64,000 nucleotides of DNA from Bacteroidota bacterium (GTDB lineage Bacteria > Bacteroidota > Bacteroidia > Chitinophagales > Chitinophagaceae): positions 1-64,000 of the forward strand of contig JADJJH010000002.1 in assembly GCA_016706595.1 (NCBI GenBank), written 5' to 3'. A model generated the notes under the pieces. It was not told the DNA's origin, did not search any database, and was given only the letters and a program-made list of their open reading frames with translations. A program made the position numbers and the translations under genes. Position 1 is the first letter of the stretch, and each line of letters opens with the position of its first letter. Positions 32,124 through 41,051 of the stretch are shown here, in pieces.

Positions 32124-33452
32124 ATGACGAATAAACGAATTTATTGGATACTGGGAATCAGTTTAGGTCTGTTGGCATTATTCATTCTTTTACAAAAAGC
32201 AGGCATGTTAGGCGGCGATAAGGCTACTAAGGTTGCCATTGAAGAATCGGGCTTACACGATATTATTGAAACCGTAACCGCTAGCGGAAAAATTTACCCG
32301 GTTTCGGAAGTCAAGGTAAGTCCGGATGTTTCGGGTGAAATTACCGACTTATACATTGAAGAAGGTGATAGTGTGTATAAAGGACAAATTTTGGCTACCA
32401 TCAATGCTACTATTTATCAATCGATGGTGAATAAAGCAAATGCGCAATTAAATCAAACGAAATCGTCGGTATCAAATGCGGCGGCCATTACCTTACAAGC
32501 AAAAGCCCAACTCGATCAGGCAAGTTCTACCTACGCACGCAATAGAGATTTGTTTGAAGATAAAGTAATTAGTGCAGTTGAATTTGAAAGTGCAGAAGCA
32601 GCGTATAAAACGGCGCAAGCCAATTATAAGGCAGCGGTTGAAAATATAAAGGGTAACGAATTTGGTGTAGCCAGCGCCGAAGCGAATGTTACCGAGGCTA
32701 TCCAAACTTTACGCAAAACAACGATATATGCACCCATGGATGGGATTGTATCGAAACTGTTTATCAAAAAAGGAGAAAGGGTAGTGGGTACAGCACAAAT
32801 GGCCGGCACCGAAATTATGCGTGTGGCCGACATGAGCAAAATGAAGGTTGATGTAGAAGTAGGCGAAAATGATATTCAAAAAGTAAAATTTGGCGATACA
32901 GCAAATATCGAAGTAGAGGCTTATCCAAGTAGAAAGTTCAAAGGCTTGGTTGTGCAAATTTCACAATCAAGCACGGCGATAGGAGCACAAATGAGTATTT
33001 CATCACTTACCGATCAAGTTACCAACTATACAGTGAGCGTAGAATTATTACCTGAAAGCTATAGCGATTTATTAGCTGTAGATTCGCGGCATTTCCCGTT
33101 TCGTCCGGGCATGTCGGCAAGCGTAGAAATACTTACAAAACATCAGTTACAAGTTCTGGCGGTTCCAATTAATGCCGTAACCACTCGTGAAGACGAAACG
33201 AGTGATGAAAAGAAATCGGCGAGTATAAAAGAGTATGTTTTTATAGTGAGTGATGAAAATAATGTTTCATTGAAGCAAGTCACTACAGGGGTTCAAGATA
33301 ATCAGTATATTCAAATTTTAACCGGATTAAAAGAAGGCGAAAAGGTGGTTGTTGCTCCATTTGGCGCCATAGCACGCACCTTAGCTAAAGATATGAAAGT
33401 GAAAGTAGTTCCTAAAAAAGATTTGGTTGAGAAGAAGAAAGAAGAAGATTAA
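32124..33452 (+). CDS. Membrane-fusion (HlyD/MacA-type) efflux subunit
   Basis: 442 residues. An N-terminal membrane anchor (RIYWILGISLGLLALFILLQ) is followed by the lipoyl half-motif VSEVKVSPDVSGEITDLYIEEGDSVYKGQILATI, a coiled-coil hairpin rich in Ala/Gln (NQTKSSVSNAAAITLQAKAQLDQASS), the second lipoyl half TIYAPMDGIVSKLFIKKGERVVG, and beta-barrel segments to EGEKVVVAPFG. The architecture is closest to MacA, the periplasmic adaptor of MacB-type ABC exporters. It is cotranscribed with the TolC gene. No MacB or RND permease gene follows: the next gene (nadD) is convergent. Confidence 0.94.
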   Translation: MTNKRIYWILGISLGLLALFILLQKAGMLGGDKATKVAIEESGLHDIIETVTASGKIYPVSEVKVSPDVSGEITDLYIEEGDSVYKGQILATINATIYQSMVNKANAQLNQTKSSVSNAAAITLQAKAQLDQASSTYARNRDLFEDKVISAVEFESAEAAYKTAQANYKAAVENIKGNEFGVASAEANVTEAIQTLRKTTIYAPMDGIVSKLFIKKGERVVGTAQMAGTEIMRVADMSKMKVDVEVGENDIQKVKFGDTANIEVEAYPSRKFKGLVVQISQSSTAIGAQMSISSLTDQVTNYTVSVELLPESYSDLLAVDSRHFPFRPGMSASVEILTKHQLQVLAVPINAVTTREDETSDEKKSASIKEYVFIVSDENNVSLKQVTTGVQDNQYIQILTGLKEGEKVVVAPFGAIARTLAKDMKVKVVPKKDLVEKKKEED

Positions 33453-33570
33453 GCCATTTAAAGGATTAGGTAATTTCATTAACCCTTAGTGATGATAAAA
33501 TTACCCTTAGCAAGCTTCCTGTTCACCTCTCTTCGAACCACGAACTCCGATTCCCAAACCACGGATTTAA

Positions 33571-34143
33571 TCATTTCTTATAATACCCATTGGCTTCAAT
33601 GTCTGTCAAAACCTCATCGGGTAATAAAAATCGAATCGATTTATGCTCTTTAATTAAATTTCGAATATAGGATGAAGAGATATCCAATAAGGGTGCATCA
33701 GCCATTTCAATACGTTTACTTAAGCTAATATCAGCTTCATATCCGGGTCGGCGATAAATAATCAAATCGTAATGAGTAATGAGTTGTTTGTAATTTTTCC
33801 ATTTCGTTATATTCTGAAAACTATCACTTCCCATAATCACCTTAAACTGATGTTGGGGATATTTTTCCTGTAAATGGGTAAGCGTATCAATGGTATACGA
33901 AGGCTTGGGTAATGAAAATTCGATATTACTTGCTTTGAATTTTCGTTCACTTTCAATGGCCAAACGAACCAGATGAAGCCGATGATGTTCATTTAATAAA
34001 GTACTGCTTTCTTTTAATGGATTATGTGGCGAAACCACAAACCATATATTATCAACCTTACAATGCGATAATACATGATTGGCTATAATTAAGTGGCCAA
34101 TGTGAATAGGGTTAAAACTTCCGAAATAGAGTCCGATAATCAT
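33571..34143 (-). CDS. nadD: Nicotinate-nucleotide adenylyltransferase
   Basis: 190 residues of the nucleotidyltransferase superfamily. The N-terminus GLYFGSFNPIHIGHLIIANHV has the (H/T)xGH motif (HIGH), then WFVVSPHNPLKE, KPSYTIDTLTHLQEKYP, IMGSDSFQNITKWKNY and the C-terminal ISSSYIRNLIKEHKSIRFLLPDEV (ISSTxIR equivalent). It adenylates nicotinate mononucleotide in NAD synthesis, downstream of nadA/nadB. It is a single gene between two convergent or divergent neighbours. Confidence 0.95.
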   Translation of the reverse strand: MIIGLYFGSFNPIHIGHLIIANHVLSHCKVDNIWFVVSPHNPLKESSTLLNEHHRLHLVRLAIESERKFKASNIEFSLPKPSYTIDTLTHLQEKYPQHQFKVIMGSDSFQNITKWKNYKQLITHYDLIIYRRPGYEADISLSKRIEMADAPLLDISSSYIRNLIKEHKSIRFLLPDEVLTDIEANGYYKK

Positions 34144-34315
34144 TTGCTTATTGCGCGTTACAACTTGGATTGTGATTAATAATGTTTATAATTTAAAGAT
34201 AGGTTTAACAATAATACTATGTGATGTGTCGTTTTATTTTTTCATTTTTGAGTATAAATTAAAATTCAATGAAATAAAGATATTTGGTCCGCGCAGTTGG
34301 AAACTTTTTTTAAGA

Positions 34316-35174
34316 CTATTCATTAGGATATTTGTGTTTCCACCTTCGATGTGACCAAACCCAATTCTCGGGCCGGCGTTTGATGCTGTCCTCTAAAAAA
34401 CGAACATAGGCTTCTGTAATTTCGCCTTCGTTTGTTTCGCGAGGATGTTCAAATGCCGGTTTCATTTTTATCTCATAGTATCCTCTTTTCAATTTAATGA
34501 TTTCACCAAAATAGATAAGGTTATCATATCTGCGAGCTACAAATTCAGGACCTTTAAAAATGCTGTTTTTCTATGCATAAAATCGTTCCATGAAACTCGT
34601 TTAGGGTCACTTGGGTTTTGATCGGCGATAAACCCCACAATGTTTCTTGGTTTTGCAAACTTGCCATTTCTTTTTGCATATCATGCACACGAATAAGTTT
34701 CATGTTGGCTCTACTTCTTATGGTAAACATCAGTTTGTCGAAAGCTTTATTGGTAAGTGGCATATAAATTCCGGTGAACCTACGAGGCGAATGCCAGTTA
34801 CAAATTACGGTTGCCCATTCCCAATTAAATTGGTGCGACATAAATGCTTGTCCGTTACGGTTTTGAGAAGTCATACTTTCAAATACTTCCCAATTACAAA
34901 TCATACGTTTATCGAGTTCCGATTTTGAAATAGAAATGAGTTTAATAGTTTCAACAATATTATCGCAAAGATTTCTATAGTATCTCTTCGAGATTTCTGT
35001 GATTTCTTGTTGTGATTTTTCAGGGAATGAAGTTTTTAAATTGTTTAGTACTACTTCTTTGCGATACCCAAAAATGGTAAATAAAACGAAATACAAAAAA
35101 TCAGCAAGCCAGTATAAAATCCTAAATGGAAGTAAGGAAACTAAGTACAGAAAAAAATACAGAATAGTATACAT
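34316..35174 (-). CDS. Lipid A biosynthesis-type (LpxL/HtrB) acyltransferase, two frameshifts
   Basis: Three minus-strand segments join into one ~285-residue protein. The N-terminal piece (start chosen at the ATG 35174; the frame is open to 35222) has the membrane anchor and the HxxxxE catalytic motif in FMSHQFNWEWA, then RFTGIYMPLTNKAFD. At about 34628-34632 one base is missing: the true reading resumes as IADQNPSDPKRVSWNDFMHRKTAF. At 34552-34555 a second base is missing, after which LKGPEFVARRYDNLIYFGEI ... RPENWVWSHRRWKHKYPNE runs to a TAG at 34316. The frames fit perfectly around both breaks, so I consider the gene intact and the bases lost in assembly. It probably adds a late acyl chain to lipid A. 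Confidence 0.88.
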
Positions 35175-35308
35175 GCTTGATGGCAAAAGTAAGTGATTCG
35201 ATTTGGAAAAGTTTTGTAGCACGAAACGAAGTTTAGAGAATTATCTTCGTTATTTCATAATCCAAAATCTCATTAGGGAAATTGAAATTATATATTGAGC
35301 AATAATTT

Positions 35309-35770
35309 ATGAAGGAAAGCATTCGCTACTATAAACATTATGTAATCATTCCATCGATCATTTCACTCATTGGTGCTATTTTCTGTATCATCCTATCAAA
35401 TCGAAATTACAAAAGCGAATGGTTTAGCGCCAATTCTGTAATAGTCATGCTTGTCGTATCTGCATTAATTTATTGTATGATGTTATGTTCATTTTGCATA
35501 CCAATTTTACTACTCAATAAAAGGAGAGTTACCAATAATAAACTACTACAGCTAGTATGCTGGTTTTTGTTTCCGGTGGGATTTATTATTACAGTAAGTA
35601 TACATGAAAATATTTCACGGATGATCATGGAATTTGGGTTAAACGAACAAGTGATCATTTTTTTCATTTTAAATATTCCAATACTCCTTGGATTAATCTG
35701 TGGGTATTTAACTTATATGAAACGTAATAAAAATTCACTCATCACAAACTCAAATCATGATAAAAATTAA
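35309..35770 (+). CDS. Hypothetical four-span membrane protein
   Basis: 153 residues with four hydrophobic stretches (around residues 11-28, 45-72, 80-98 and 115-138) and polar, lysine/asparagine-rich ends. No family is recognisable. The start ATG at 35309 is preceded by an AT-rich stretch and follows the acyltransferase gene divergently. Its last 14 bases overlap the next gene, so translation of the pair is likely coupled. Confidence 0.65.
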   Translation: MKESIRYYKHYVIIPSIISLIGAIFCIILSNRNYKSEWFSANSVIVMLVVSALIYCMMLCSFCIPILLLNKRRVTNNKLLQLVCWFLFPVGFIITVSIHENISRMIMEFGLNEQVIIFFILNIPILLGLICGYLTYMKRNKNSLITNSNHDKN

Positions 35771-36320
35771 TTGTCGGAAAAGCATAATATGTTCTATTTC
35801 AACATGCTTATTGATTGTACTTCTATTTCAATCATGCACCTTATCCCGTATTCAAAAATCAGGCATCGAAAAACAAAAAATACAAGTAAATATAGATGCA
35901 TGGCATAAAGCAGCCGCCGAAGCAAAATTTGATGCGTATTTTAATTTGATGAGTGATGATGCGATATTTATTGGAACGGATGCTACCGAAAATTGGAATC
36001 GCGAGCAATTTATGAAATTTTGCAAACCCTATTTCGATAAGGGCAAAGCATGGAATTTTACGGCATTAGAAAGAAATATTTATATGAATCATCAAAACAA
36101 TCAAGCATGGTTTGATGAATTGCTGAATACACAAATGAAAATTTGTAGAGGATCAGGCGTGATGCGTAAAGAACACGGACAATGGAAAATTGTACATTAT
36201 GTGCTGTCGATGACAATACCCAATGATCATACCAAAGAAGTAGTGGGTATAAAATCAAATATTGAAAATAAAATGATTGATAGTTTGAAGTTGCAACCCT
36301 TCAATTTATTATCACGATGA
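35757..36320 (+). CDS. Lipoprotein with SnoaL/DUF4440-like domain
   Basis: 187 residues. An N-terminal signal with lipobox (LLIVLLFQSC) is followed by a NTF2/SnoaL-like cone fold: VNIDAWHKAAAEAKFDAYFNLMSDDAIFIGTDATENWNREQF, KPYFDKGKAWNFTALERNIYM, AWFDELLNTQM, GSGVMRKEHGQWKIVHYVLSMTIPND. This matches the DUF4440 nuclear-transport-factor-2-like group, often ketosteroid-isomerase-like proteins of unknown substrate. It overlaps the preceding membrane-protein gene by 14 bases and ends before pssA. Confidence 0.8.
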   Translation: MIKINCRKSIICSISTCLLIVLLFQSCTLSRIQKSGIEKQKIQVNIDAWHKAAAEAKFDAYFNLMSDDAIFIGTDATENWNREQFMKFCKPYFDKGKAWNFTALERNIYMNHQNNQAWFDELLNTQMKICRGSGVMRKEHGQWKIVHYVLSMTIPNDHTKEVVGIKSNIENKMIDSLKLQPFNLLSR

Positions 36321-36372
36321 TGTAGTTTAGTAAAATAGCCAATTCTTTTCGCGACTCAGTAGCGAATCTGAT

Positions 36373-36380
36373 TATCTTTG
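36373..36380 (+). promoter_or_regulatory. -7 promoter element TATCTTTG (pssA-purS)
   Basis: It matches TAnnTTTG. It ends 9 bases before the ATG at 36390. A TTG that could extend pssA to 36378 lies inside it, so the ATG is the true start. Confidence 0.6.
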
Positions 36381-36389
36381 CGCCCACGC

Positions 36390-37151
36390 ATGAAACACCT
36401 TCCTAATTTGCTTACCCTTGGCAATCTGTTTTTCGGATGTATGGCCATTGCTTTTATTCTTCACTCACAACCCTTCTTGGCTGAAGTAAATGGCGAACAA
36501 TATTGGATTAGTGGCACTACCCAAGCTTATTATGGAAGTATTTGTATTTTAATTGCGGGTATTTTTGATTTATTAGATGGCATGGTAGCACGTTGGTTGG
36601 GCGTTACTTCGGCCATCGGTAAAGATTTAGATTCCTTGTCGGATATTGTATCTTTTGGTGTGGCGCCTTCGATGATATTAATGAAAATGCTATGGGCATC
36701 TTATATGCAACAACCCAATGCCATGGAAGTTTCCATGTTAAGCATGTCTCCTGCATTTTTACTGGCTTGCTTTGGTGCTTTACGTTTAGCACGTTTTAAT
36801 AACTCACCGGCAACCACCTCTTACTTCACTGGCGTTCCCATTCCGGCCATTGGTTTGGTAGTGGCTTCTTTTCCGTTGATCAATTTTTACAATCCATTGG
36901 GTATAGGTTTTAAAATGCAACAACCTTGGTTATTGTATATCATCATCGCTATTTTGTGTTGGTTGATGGTAAGCAAATTAAAAATGTTTACACTTAAAGT
37001 ATCCTCTTTCAACTTAAAAAAATATTGGGTGCAGTTTGCATGGTTAGGCTTAACTTTAATAGCCCTTCCATTTTTAAAAATTCTTGCCGTTCCTTTTTCA
37101 TTTTTATTATACATCGTTTTATCTTTCGCCTACAAACCCACTGAAGCATGA
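36390..37151 (+). CDS. pssA: CDP-diacylglycerol-serine O-phosphatidyltransferase
   Basis: 253 residues, integral membrane. The CDP-alcohol phosphotransferase motif is complete in DLLDGMVARWLGVTSAIGKDLDSLSDIVSFGVAP (D-G-x2-A-R-x8-G-x3-D-x3-D), after an N-terminal MKHLPNLLTLGNLFFGCMAIAF typical of PssA. Later spans hold FGALRLARFNNSP and FTGVPIPAIG. It makes phosphatidylserine, the precursor of phosphatidylethanolamine. The purS start overlaps its stop codon (ATGA). Confidence 0.95.
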   Translation: MKHLPNLLTLGNLFFGCMAIAFILHSQPFLAEVNGEQYWISGTTQAYYGSICILIAGIFDLLDGMVARWLGVTSAIGKDLDSLSDIVSFGVAPSMILMKMLWASYMQQPNAMEVSMLSMSPAFLLACFGALRLARFNNSPATTSYFTGVPIPAIGLVVASFPLINFYNPLGIGFKMQQPWLLYIIIAILCWLMVSKLKMFTLKVSSFNLKKYWVQFAWLGLTLIALPFLKILAVPFSFLLYIVLSFAYKPTEA

Positions 37152-37393
37152 TATTTACAGCACATATCAACGTAATGCCTTTAAAAGAATTATTAGATCC
37201 GCAAGGAAAAGCGGTCAACAACAGTTTGCATAGCTTGGGCATTCAAGCCATACAAGATGTGAGAATTGGCAAGCATATTACCCTACAAATTGAAGCCGAT
37301 AGCAAAGAAGATGCTTTGCACTTTGCCGATACGGCTTGTCATAAAATGTTACATAATCCGGTGATGGAGACTTTTAGTATAGTGATTGAATAA
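37148..37393 (+). CDS. purS: Phosphoribosylformylglycinamidine synthase subunit PurS
   Basis: 81 residues, the full length of this small ferredoxin-like subunit: FTAHINVMPLKELLDPQGKAV, NNSLHSLGIQAIQDVRIGKHITLQIE, ADTACHKMLHNPVMETFSI. PurS bridges PurL and PurQ in the FGAR amidotransferase of purine synthesis. It overlaps the pssA stop by 4 bases; purQ and purL are not nearby. Linkage to pssA is unusual functionally but coupling by ATGA is clear. Confidence 0.92.
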   Translation: MIFTAHINVMPLKELLDPQGKAVNNSLHSLGIQAIQDVRIGKHITLQIEADSKEDALHFADTACHKMLHNPVMETFSIVIE

Positions 37394-37397
37394 GGTT

Positions 37398-37883
37398 CTA
37401 CAATCTGCCTCCACTCACAAAAGCTCTTGCATAATAGCTTTCACTTAATGATGAAATAATTACCCCTTTCGATACAGAGGCATGTACGAATTGTGAATGG
37501 GTAAGATAAATGCCTACATGCGAAACTTCTTTTTCGTTGAGTTTAAAAAATACCAAATCGCCTTCTTGCAATTTATGGGTAGGAATTTTTTTGCACGCAT
37601 CAAATAATTTTATGCTGGTACGTGGAACCTTCTTCTCATATACTCTGTTGTAAATCATGTATACAAAACCCGAACAATCGATTCCTTCTTTTGTATTGCC
37701 ACCCAACTTATAGGGTACATTCATCCAAATCGATATTTCATTTTTTAAAGACCTTAGAAATATTTTCTAGAGGATTTGAATTTGTTTGTTCTTTACTAAT
37801 ATTTTTTCGGGTGCTATTACAAGCAGATAATAATAGTACAAGAAAATCCCCATGATTATGGTATTTAATTTGATGAAGTTCAT
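37398..37883 (-). CDS. NlpC/P60 family lipoprotein (MepS/Spr-like), frameshifted
   Basis: The readable C-terminal frame (ATG 37724) holds the NlpC/P60 core: PYKLGGNTKEGIDCSGFVYMIY (catalytic Cys), KLQEGDLVFFKLN, VSHVGIYLTHSQFVHAS (catalytic His) and SESYYARAFVSGGRL. Upstream on the minus strand, after removing one base from a six-T run (37741-37746), the frame continues back through KEQTNSNPLENISKVFK to MNFIKLNTIIMGDFLVLLLLSAC from an ATG at 37883, a good lipoprotein signal. The reconstructed protein is ~160 residues: a peptidoglycan endopeptidase anchored by a lipid. Confidence 0.85.
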
Positions 37884-37938
37884 ATTTGACCTAATCATTT
37901 TGCTGCTCAAGTTATACCTTCGCGGTTAAACAACAAAC

Positions 37939-38370
37939 ATGAGTTTATTTGATAAATTGAATCAAGCGAAGCAAGCAAAATATGAAGCGAATTTGCAAGA
38001 AGGGCTTACCTTTTTAGAAGAAAATAAAAAACGACCGGAAGTAGTTGCGCTTGAAAGTGGCTTGCAATACGAAGTACTTACTATGGGTGATGGACCAAAA
38101 CCATTAGCACGAAATACAGTTACATGTCATTACCACGGTACTTTATTAGATGGAAAAGTTTTTGATAGTTCGGTGCAACGCAATCAGCCGGCGAGTTTTC
38201 CTTTAGATCGGGTAATCTCGGGTTGGACCGAGGCTTTGCAACTTATGCCGGTGGGTAGTAAATGGAAATTATTTTTACCGCCACATCTTGCCTATGGCGA
38301 ACAACAAGTAGGGGCGCTAATAGGACCGAATAGTACTTTGATATTTGAAGTAGAATTATTGGGATTTTAA
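37939..38370 (+). CDS. FKBP-type peptidyl-prolyl cis-trans isomerase
   Basis: 143 residues. A short helical N-terminus (FDKLNQAKQAKYEANLQEGLTFLEENKKR) as in Mip/FkpA relatives precedes the FKBP domain: SGLQYEVLTMGDGPKPLARNTVTCHYHGTLLDGKVFDSSVQRNQPASFPLDRVISGWTEALQLMPVGSKWKLFLPPHLAYGE. The FKBP active-site residues (Tyr in CHYHG, FD, V-I-x-G-W, Y near YGE) are all present. No signal peptide is seen, so it is probably cytoplasmic. Confidence 0.93.
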   Translation: MSLFDKLNQAKQAKYEANLQEGLTFLEENKKRPEVVALESGLQYEVLTMGDGPKPLARNTVTCHYHGTLLDGKVFDSSVQRNQPASFPLDRVISGWTEALQLMPVGSKWKLFLPPHLAYGEQQVGALIGPNSTLIFEVELLGF

Positions 38371-38448
38371 AAATAAATGTCTATTTTCGCTGCCCAAATA
38401 AATTCGGATTGAGTTTATTAGAGATCTTTAAAACAAAATTTAATAGCT

Positions 38449-38537
38449 GGAGAGATGCCTGAGTGGCCGAAAGGAACGGTTTGCTAAATCGTCGTAGGGG
38501 TTAAACCTTACCCAGGGTTCGAATCCCTGTCTCTCCG
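38449..38537 (+). tRNA. tRNA-Ser(GCT)
   Basis: 89 bases with paired ends GGAGAGA/TCTCTCC and discriminator G at 38537. The anticodon stem is ACGGT/ATCGT with loop TTGCTAA, so the anticodon is GCT. There is a long variable arm, as in all serine tRNAs, and the T-arm is CAGGGTTCGAATCCCTG. CCA is not encoded. Confidence 0.95.
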
Positions 38538-38598
38538 CTCTTTTGTTTTTTATTATTAGGATTTGTAAAAGTAAAGTTTACATTTGCAACCCTAAGTA

Positions 38599-38672
38599 CG
38601 GGAGGTAGTTCAGCTCGGTAGAATATTTGGTTTGGGACCAAGGGGTCGCAGGTTCGAATCCTGTCCTCCCGA
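38599..38672 (+). tRNA. tRNA-Pro(TGG)
   Basis: 74 bases with acceptor CGGGAGG/CCTCCCG and discriminator A at 38672. The anticodon stem is TTTGG/CCAAG with loop TTTGGGA, giving anticodon TGG. The T-arm is GCAGGTTCGAATCCTGT. CCA is not encoded. Its last bases, TCCCGA, start the tandem repeat that follows. Confidence 0.95.
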
Positions 38673-39030
38673 CTACACAAAATAAGCTTCAACATTTGTT
38701 GAGGCTTTTTTGTTTTTACTCCCTTCAGTAATTTATGAGAAGTGAATTCCAGGATCGAAGCCTGCGGTAAGTCCCGACTACACAAAATAAGCTTCAACAT
38801 TTGTTGAGGCTTTTTTGTTTTTACTCCCTTCAGTAATTTATGAGAAGTGAATTCCAGGATCGAAGCCTGCGGTAAGTCCCGACTACACAAAATAAGCTTC
38901 AACATTTGTTGAGGCTTTTTGTTCTCCCCTTCAGTAATTTATGAGAAGTGAATTCCAGGATCGAAGCCTGCGGTAAGTCCCGACTACACAAAATAAGCTT
39001 CAACATCAGTTGAGGCTTTTTTGTTTTACT
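38671..39030 (+). repeat. Tandem repeats of the tRNA-Pro 3' end and terminator (~105 bp, 4 copies)
   Basis: GACTACACAAAATAAGCTTC occurs at 38671, 38776, 38881 and 38982 (spacing 105, 105, 101). Each unit begins with the tRNA acceptor end (CCCGA), contains the AAGCTTCAACA/TGTTGAGGC terminator with a T run, and ends in CAGGATCGAAGCCTG, which folds like a T-arm. The last unit is truncated after the terminator. This looks like serial duplication of a tRNA 3' end. A 134-residue open frame on the minus strand across it is a repeat artefact. Confidence 0.9.
38684..38711 (+). terminator. Intrinsic terminator of the tRNA transcript
   Basis: AAGCTTCAACA-TTTG-TTGAGGCTTTTTT forms a stem (GCTTCAACA with TGTTGAGGC, one G-T pair) followed by a T run. 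It is repeated in the next copies at about 38789, 38894 and 38995. Confidence 0.75.
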
Positions 39031-39199
39031 ACTAGAGAAAGTGAAGTCCAATTTGGTAATATTGAAATGTTCTAACTGATAAATTTATTTTTCCCCTCAC
39101 ATCAACGATTCTAACTAAAAGAATATTTTGGCCATTTTCAATAAAATGAAGTCTTCACCCAAGTTTCTTCTTAAGCTCTCCCTACTCAATTTTTTTGGC

Positions 39200-39207
39200 T
39201 ACTTTTG
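39200..39207 (+). promoter_or_regulatory. -7 promoter element TACTTTTG (pyrD operon)
   Basis: A TAnnTTTG match, 25 bases before the reconstructed pyrD ATG at 39233. Confidence 0.5.
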
Positions 39208-39232
39208 GCACTCAATTTTAGCGCATCACAAT

Positions 39233-40260
39233 ATGTATAATCTCGTTAAAAAATATTGTTTCAATACGATCCTGAACAAGTTCATTATAAAGTAATGAAC
39301 TGGTTACACAAAGCTTATAATCTCGGTATCGGAAAACGTTATCTTGAAAGTAATTTCTGTATCAAACATCCCTCGTTAGAAACGCATGCATTTGGATTAA
39401 CTTTTAAAAATCCGGTAGGACTAGCTGCGGGATTTGATAAAGATGCCATGTTTATCGATGAGTTAGCTTGCTTGGGCTTTGGTTTTATCGAAATTGGTAC
39501 ACTTACCCCTAAACCTCAAGAGGGAAATGATAAACCTCGATTGTTTCGATTCCCTGATGATTCCGCCATCATTAATCGAATGGGTTTTAATAACCAAGGT
39601 GTTGACGCTGCAGTTACCCGATTGAAGAACAGGAAAACAGATATTATCATAGGTGGCAATATCGGAAAAAATAAAACTACACCAAACGAAGAAGCCATTA
39701 AAGATTATGAATACTGTTTTAAGAAATTATTTGATGTAGTTGATTATTTTGTAGTGAATGTGAGCAGTCCGAATACACCCAACCTACGTGAACTGCAGGA
39801 GAAAAAACCTTTACACGATTTACTGATGCAATTGCAAAATGTAAATATGAGTTATCCTAATCCTAAACCCATTCTTTTAAAAATTGCACCCGATTTAAAT
39901 GAATCGCAACTCGATGATGTAATAGATATTGTTACCTCAACACGATTAAGCGGAATCGTAGCCACAAATACTACCATCGATCGACAAGGCTTAAGTGCCA
40001 ATAAAACGCTGATTGAAAATACAGGTGCCGGTGGAGTAAGTGGTAAACCATTAAAGCAACGTAGTACCGAAATTATTCGATATATCACGCAAAAAACAAA
40101 TGGCAAATTACCTATTATTGCCGTTGGCGGAATATTTTCGGGCGACGATGCACAAGAGAAATTGCAAGCCGGTGCATGTTTGGTTCAAGTGTATACCGGC
40201 TTTATTTATGAAGGTCCGGGTATAGCTAAAAAGATTTGTAAATCGTTGATTAAATTATAA
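39233..40260 (+). CDS. pyrD: Dihydroorotate dehydrogenase (quinone), frameshift near start
   Basis: The open frame visible from 39256 (TTG) begins FQYDPEQVHYKVMNWL. One base added to the six-A run at 39248-39253 joins it to an ATG at 39233, giving MYNLVKKILFQYDPEQ, the normal N-terminus of class 2 DHODH. Then follow GLTFKNPVGLAAGFDKDA, GFGFIEIGTLTPKPQ, NRMGFNNQGVD, GGNIGKNK, YFVVNVSSPNTPNLRELQ (catalytic Ser), KIAPDLNESQLDD, GIVATNTTIDR and GVSGKPL, AVGGIFSGDDAQEKL. It oxidises dihydroorotate with quinone as acceptor at the inner membrane. It is two bases before terC, in one operon. Confidence 0.95.
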
Positions 40261-40262
40261 GT

Positions 40263-41051
40263 ATGGATTATTTATTAAGTGCAGATGCGTTAATTAGTTT
40301 GCTTACGCTTACTGTTTTAGAAATTGTTTTAGGCGTAGATAATGTCATTTTCGTGTCTATTATCATGGGGCGACTTGATGCAAAATTGCAGAAAAAAGCA
40401 CGCCGTATTTGGATGATTAGTGGAATGATTGTAAGAGTTCTTTTACTTTTGAGTTTAAGCTGGCTTGTAAAAAATGGTAATGCCGAATTGTTCTCGATAT
40501 TTGGTAAAGGATTTAATTTACGTGGGTTAATTATGTTAGGTGGAGGTTTGTTTTTATTAGTAAAGACGGTAAGTGAAATTCATCAAAAATTAGAAGGTGA
40601 TCAGCATCATCAAACAAATAGTAACAAAAAAGCAGCAACGCTAATGAATGTAGTTATTCAAATGATGTTGGTTGATATGGTTTTTTCGTTCGATAGTATT
40701 ATTACCGCGGTAGGCATGGCACAGCATGTTGAGGTAATGATTGCTGCTGTGGTAATTGCCATGATTATGATGTTTTTATTTTCAGGTCGCATTGCCGCCT
40801 TTGTTGAAAAACATCCAACGGTTAAAATGTTAGCCTTATCGTTTTTAGTAATGATTGGTGTGGTATTATTAATTGAAGGTTGGGATGCAGAAAAAGCACA
40901 TGATTTGCATTTAAAAAACTATGTATACTTTGCGATGGCTTTTTCATTTGCTGTAGAAATGTTGAATTTGCAATTACGTAAAAAAAGTAAGCCTGTTGAA
41001 TTGCATGAACCTCATATGGATGATATTCAACCTGAAGTAAGTAATGCCTAA
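40263..41051 (+). CDS. TerC family membrane protein
   Basis: 262 residues with seven or more predicted spans and the TerC hallmarks TLTVLEIVLGVDNVIFVSIIMGRL (acidic residues in helix 1-2) and QMMLVDMVFSFDSIITAVGMAQH in the second half, both with the conserved Asp pairs. TerC proteins are linked to tellurite resistance and to Mn2+ export during exoenzyme metalation. It is between pyrD (2-base gap) and a glycosyltransferase (8-base overlap). The histidine-rich loop DQHHQTN lies between spans. Confidence 0.9.
   Translation: MDYLLSADALISLLTLTVLEIVLGVDNVIFVSIIMGRLDAKLQKKARRIWMISGMIVRVLLLLSLSWLVKNGNAELFSIFGKGFNLRGLIMLGGGLFLLVKTVSEIHQKLEGDQHHQTNSNKKAATLMNVVIQMMLVDMVFSFDSIITAVGMAQHVEVMIAAVVIAMIMMFLFSGRIAAFVEKHPTVKMLALSFLVMIGVVLLIEGWDAEKAHDLHLKNYVYFAMAFSFAVEMLNLQLRKKSKPVELHEPHMDDIQPEVSNA

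Noticed and set aside
34151..34354. 67-residue plus-strand ORF next to nadD
   Set aside because: Overlaps the reconstructed 3' end of the acyltransferase gene on the other strand.
38501..38905. 134-residue minus-strand ORF with internal repeats
   Set aside because: It is antisense to both tRNAs and to the tandem repeat of the tRNA end; its internal repeats just reflect the DNA repeats.
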